DNA from: Colwellia sp. PAMC 20917
Lineage (GTDB): Bacteria > Pseudomonadota > Gammaproteobacteria > Enterobacterales > Alteromonadaceae
Direction of reading: 5' to 3'
Length of the DNA: 64,000 nt
Assembly: GCF_001767295.1 (NCBI RefSeq)
Contig: NZ_CP014944.1
Coordinates: forward strand, 4,278,001 to 4,342,000
In this document: positions 61,062 to 64,000 of the stretch, piece by piece
How the letters are laid out: each line of letters starts with the position of its first letter
Position numbering within the stretch: position 1 is the stretch's first letter
Notes under the pieces: generated by a model
Told to the model about the DNA's origin: nothing
Database searches by the model: none
What the model saw: only the letters and a program-made list of their open reading frames with translations
Translations under genes and position numbers: made by a program

Positions 61062-64000
61062 GAATATTAAGTTTACGATTTGAAAATATCAACTCACTTA
61101 AAGGTGCGTGGAAAATTGATTTTAGCCAAGCACCTTTTGACAATAGTGGCTTGTTCGCTATTACAGGACCCACAGGCGCTGGAAAAACCACCATATTAGA
61201 TGCTATTTGCTTGGCGCTCTACCATCAAACACCCCGTTTAAATATTTCAGATAAGCAAAACCAATTAATGACCCGCCATACGGCGAGTTGTTTAGCTGAA
61301 GTTGAATTTGAAGTAAAAGGTAAAGCTTACCGAGCCTTTTGGAGTCAACGACGCGCTAAAAATAGTGTCGAAGGGAATTTACAGAAACCGATTGCGGAAC
61401 TTGCCGAGATTTCAATGTCGACAGCACAGAATGATCAAATAATAGCAACAAAAGTCTCGCAAGTGCGCAATGAAATAGCCAGTTTAACCGGTTTAGATTT
61501 TTCTCGTTTTACCAAATCTATGATGCTTTCACAGGGACAGTTTGCCGCTTTTTTAAATGCCCCCAGCAACGAACGAGCTGAACTTTTAGAAGAGTTAACC
61601 GGTACTGAAATTTATGGGCAGGTTTCACAGCAAGTCTATCTTAACCATAAAAATGCCAGTAACGACTTAAAAATATTACAAGCACAGAGTCAAGGTACCG
61701 TTATATTATCGGCAGAAGAATTAACCTCGTTGACTCAACAACTTGCAACGCTTGGTGATGATGAACAACGAGTGGCCACTGAATATGATTTGTGGCAAAA
61801 AGCACATCTTTGGCAACAAAAGTCGCTTGAAAACCATAACAGTATTAATGTGGTTAACAACCAACTTGAGTGTGTAGCACAAAAAGAGCGCGACGCCGAA
61901 GATGACTTACGCTTATTGGCTTTAGCTAAGCCGGCTGAGAAATTGCGACCTGTTTTCGAGCAATATCAGCAAAAAATACAATTACAAAAATCATTAGTGG
62001 TCAGTAACAATGAACTTTTAATTAGCTGTAAAAATATCGAACAGCAAACAACTATGGCTCAGCAAGCCTATGAAGCCTTAACGAAAGAGCAGGGCATTCA
62101 ACATTTAGCCGATCAACGCATTGAAAATCTGATCATTGAAGAAGTGATCCCCCTTGATAACAAAATTTTTCATTGGATTAAACAAGAAGAAGAATCAGCC
62201 AATAAATTAGTTGAGTTAGCGCGTGCTCAACAGTTATCAAAAAATAATTGCGATAAGTTAGCAAACGAGCAAGAACAACATCAAGTACAGTTTATTAAAA
62301 ATGAAGGCTTTATTAGTAATAATCAGGTATTGAAGTTTTTGCCTGAGAAGCTGCCATTATGGCAAAGTCAGTATCAATACTTATTGCTTATTGAAGATGA
62401 AGTACAGCAAATCCTGATAGACCAACAAGGGTTACATTTACAACATCAACAATTAAATGTTCAACAAGAAACCCAGCAAAATCTAATCAACAAACAGCAA
62501 AGTGTGCGCGATGGTCTTATTGAGCGATTTGAACAATATCAACAAGAAATAGCTGACGTCTTAGCGCAAGTGTCGATGAATGACCGATCAGCACTACAAA
62601 ATACGATACAACAACGACAGGGGCAAATTGCAGAGCAAATAACTGCCCTTGAAAGCGCTCGTCGCTTTAACTTTTTAACAAACGAAGTCACTAATGCTAG
62701 TGCTGATAACGCAGAAAAGAAAAAGCAATATCAACGTGTTACTGAACAAGTGCTTGAATTAAGAAACCAATATCGACAAGTGCAGATAAGGCGTGAAGAT
62801 GTCATGCTTATTGTCGATCAACAAAAAACTATTTTATCGTTAAATGAACATCGTAAAAATCTTCAGCCCGAGCAAGCGTGTCCATTATGTGGTTCAAATG
62901 AGCATCCCGCTATTGACGAATATTCATCATTAGTCGAGGGTGAATCGTCTGAATACCAACAAAGATTTGAGCAGTTAACGCAACAATTAAAACAATTAGA
63001 GCAGCAAGGCAAGGCTCAAGCAGAAACACAAGCTCAGCTGAAGGCAGAACTTGGCGTTGCTGATAAACAACTAGAAGAAAAATTAACAGAGCAACAAGTT
63101 TTATTCAGTCAATGGCACTCAAAAGCACAGCCACTCGATCTAGATTGTCCAATAGCAGACTTGGCCTTTATTGAGTCTTTTATTGGCGAGCGAGAAAATA
63201 AGCTAGAAAATTTTGTTAACACAAACGTTAGGCTTCAAAAGGCTGAACAACATTTACAGCAGTGCCAGCAGCAATTAGTCGCTGCTGAAAAAGATAAGTC
63301 AACGCTTGAAAACCAAGCTTTACTGCTAATAAATAATCAAGAAAATAGCCAAGTCAGTTTACAACAATTAACTGTTCTTCTCACACAAAAGCAAAAAATT
63401 AAGACCGAAGGGCTTACTGCTTTTAAAGCCGATATTGCCGCCATCGCCAAGCAGGTAAATACCGAGCAAAGTAGCGTATCATTTGCACCGTTGTTTAACG
63501 AAAACACTGAAACGCTAACCAGTAATGAAATTTTTTCTACTTGGTTTACTGAAATAAGCGAACAAGTAAAACACTATCAACAGACGTTGCAACAACAAGA
63601 ACAGTTCTTGCAGGTCATTACCGGGTTAAAGCAACAGTTGGCTGTTGCACAAATACACCACAATGGGCTCAATGACGACCACGCGCAAGTTAGTCAAACT
63701 CACGGGCAAGTGATTAGTGAACTAAAACAAGCTCAACAGCAACGCTTTACTCTTTTTGAAGACAAAACTATTAGCCAAGTCAGAGCTGATATCACCGCTA
63801 AGCGTAATGCGGTAGCTGATGAGCTTGATAAATTACAACAAACTTTTCAGCAATGCATGCAAACGCACCAACACCAACAAGGTCTTTTAAAAAGCGCAGA
63901 ACAGCAATTAACACAGCTCAATGAAGAAGTTGAATTATTGACTTCAGCGTGGCAAAACGCCTTATCTAAAAGTGATTTTTCGCAAGAAGTTGATTTTATC
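61058..64000 (+). CDS. sbcC: SbcC nuclease ATPase subunit, partial
   Basis: The frame starts at a GTG overlapping the sbcD stop and stays open for 981 codons to the window edge, so the 3' end is missing. The Walker A motif GPTGAGKTT occupies residues 37-45. A Gln- and Glu-rich coiled coil follows, with the zinc hook CPLC at residues 608-611 ([11 protein letters not shown]). The second coiled-coil arm fills the rest; the Walker B and signature motifs lie beyond the edge. SbcC is the Rad50-like ATPase that partners SbcD. Confidence 0.93.
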   Translation, partial: MRILSLRFENINSLKGAWKIDFSQAPFDNSGLFAITGPTGAGKTTILDAICLALYHQTPRLNISDKQNQLMTRHTASCLAEVEFEVKGKAYRAFWSQRRAKNSVEGNLQKPIAELAEISMSTAQNDQIIATKVSQVRNEIASLTGLDFSRFTKSMMLSQGQFAAFLNAPSNERAELLEELTGTEIYGQVSQQVYLNHKNASNDLKILQAQSQGTVILSAEELTSLTQQLATLGDDEQRVATEYDLWQKAHLWQQKSLENHNSINVVNNQLECVAQKERDAEDDLRLLALAKPAEKLRPVFEQYQQKIQLQKSLVVSNNELLISCKNIEQQTTMAQQAYEALTKEQGIQHLADQRIENLIIEEVIPLDNKIFHWIKQEEESANKLVELARAQQLSKNNCDKLANEQEQHQVQFIKNEGFISNNQVLKFLPEKLPLWQSQYQYLLLIEDEVQQILIDQQGLHLQHQQLNVQQETQQNLINKQQSVRDGLIERFEQYQQEIADVLAQVSMNDRSALQNTIQQRQGQIAEQITALESARRFNFLTNEVTNASADNAEKKKQYQRVTEQVLELRNQYRQVQIRREDVMLIVDQQKTILSLNEHRKNLQPEQACPLCGSNEHPAIDEYSSLVEGESSEYQQRFEQLTQQLKQLEQQGKAQAETQAQLKAELGVADKQLEEKLTEQQVLFSQWHSKAQPLDLDCPIADLAFIESFIGERENKLENFVNTNVRLQKAEQHLQQCQQQLVAAEKDKSTLENQALLLINNQENSQVSLQQLTVLLTQKQKIKTEGLTAFKADIAAIAKQVNTEQSSVSFAPLFNENTETLTSNEIFSTWFTEISEQVKHYQQTLQQQEQFLQVITGLKQQLAVAQIHHNGLNDDHAQVSQTHGQVISELKQAQQQRFTLFEDKTISQVRADITAKRNAVADELDKLQQTFQQCMQTHQHQQGLLKSAEQQLTQLNEEVELLTSAWQNALSKSDFSQEVDFI

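Overview
The window looks like chromosome from a cold-water marine gammaproteobacterium of the Alteromonadales, most likely Colwellia or a close relative. This is inferred from the AT-rich coding sequence and from the gene mix: a class GN (marine proteobacterial) sortase with its VIT/VWA target, a GlyGly-CTERM giant protein, several periplasmic family-3 solute-binding proteins, two M28 peptidases, a large TonB-dependent receptor, SirB2, PsiE and YghU. No rRNA, tRNA, CRISPR array, prophage or complete insertion sequence was recognised.

Layout. 1-6.4 kb is an accessory patch of small cargo genes (GDCCVxC protein, class D beta-lactamase, DUF4242 protein, PPOX flavoprotein, lipoprotein, secreted protein). 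Long non-coding spacers between them hold two copies of a miniature inverted-repeat element, a second dispersed repeat, an attC-like fold and a cyclic-di-GMP-I riboswitch. The riboswitch stands in front of a two-gene unit whose first gene is frameshifted. 6.4-21.6 kb is one giant surface-protein gene (about 5,047 residues): seven propeller-like units, a lamin-tail domain, twelve near-identical 101-residue repeats, about eighteen putative-Ig/cadherin-like repeats, an anchor-U domain and a GlyGly-CTERM tail. A small outer-membrane-barrel gene, broken at a G6 tract, follows it. 22-25.7 kb is a decayed polysaccharide region: an intact acyltransferase beside remnants of a chain-length determinant and a degraded IS66 element. 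25.8-29.1 kb is a propeller-type sensor kinase. A fragment of signal peptidase II lies just after it.

From 29.7 kb the window is mostly ordinary chromosome. It holds an M28 lipoprotein peptidase, dienelactone hydrolase, fasciclin protein and a site-2 protease. Next come a LysR regulator divergent from purE-purK and a SulP transporter, read here as a bicarbonate-linked purine module, then SirB2, PsiE and YghU. Three orphan solute-binding proteins are scattered around a FemAB-like/DUF938 pair. A sortase plus its single target, a four-gene envelope lipoprotein operon containing lpoB, a carboxypeptidase Q-like M28 peptidase, a TonB-dependent receptor, a P-loop kinase and sbcCD (sbcC runs off the right edge) complete the window.

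The most notable points are the riboswitch-led operon, the giant protein with no canonical start codon before its signal peptide, the clean repeat arrays inside it, the purEK/SulP/LysR module with a palindromic candidate operator, and homopolymer frameshifts in two otherwise intact genes. All identifications were made by reading motifs and recalling family features; no database search was run.
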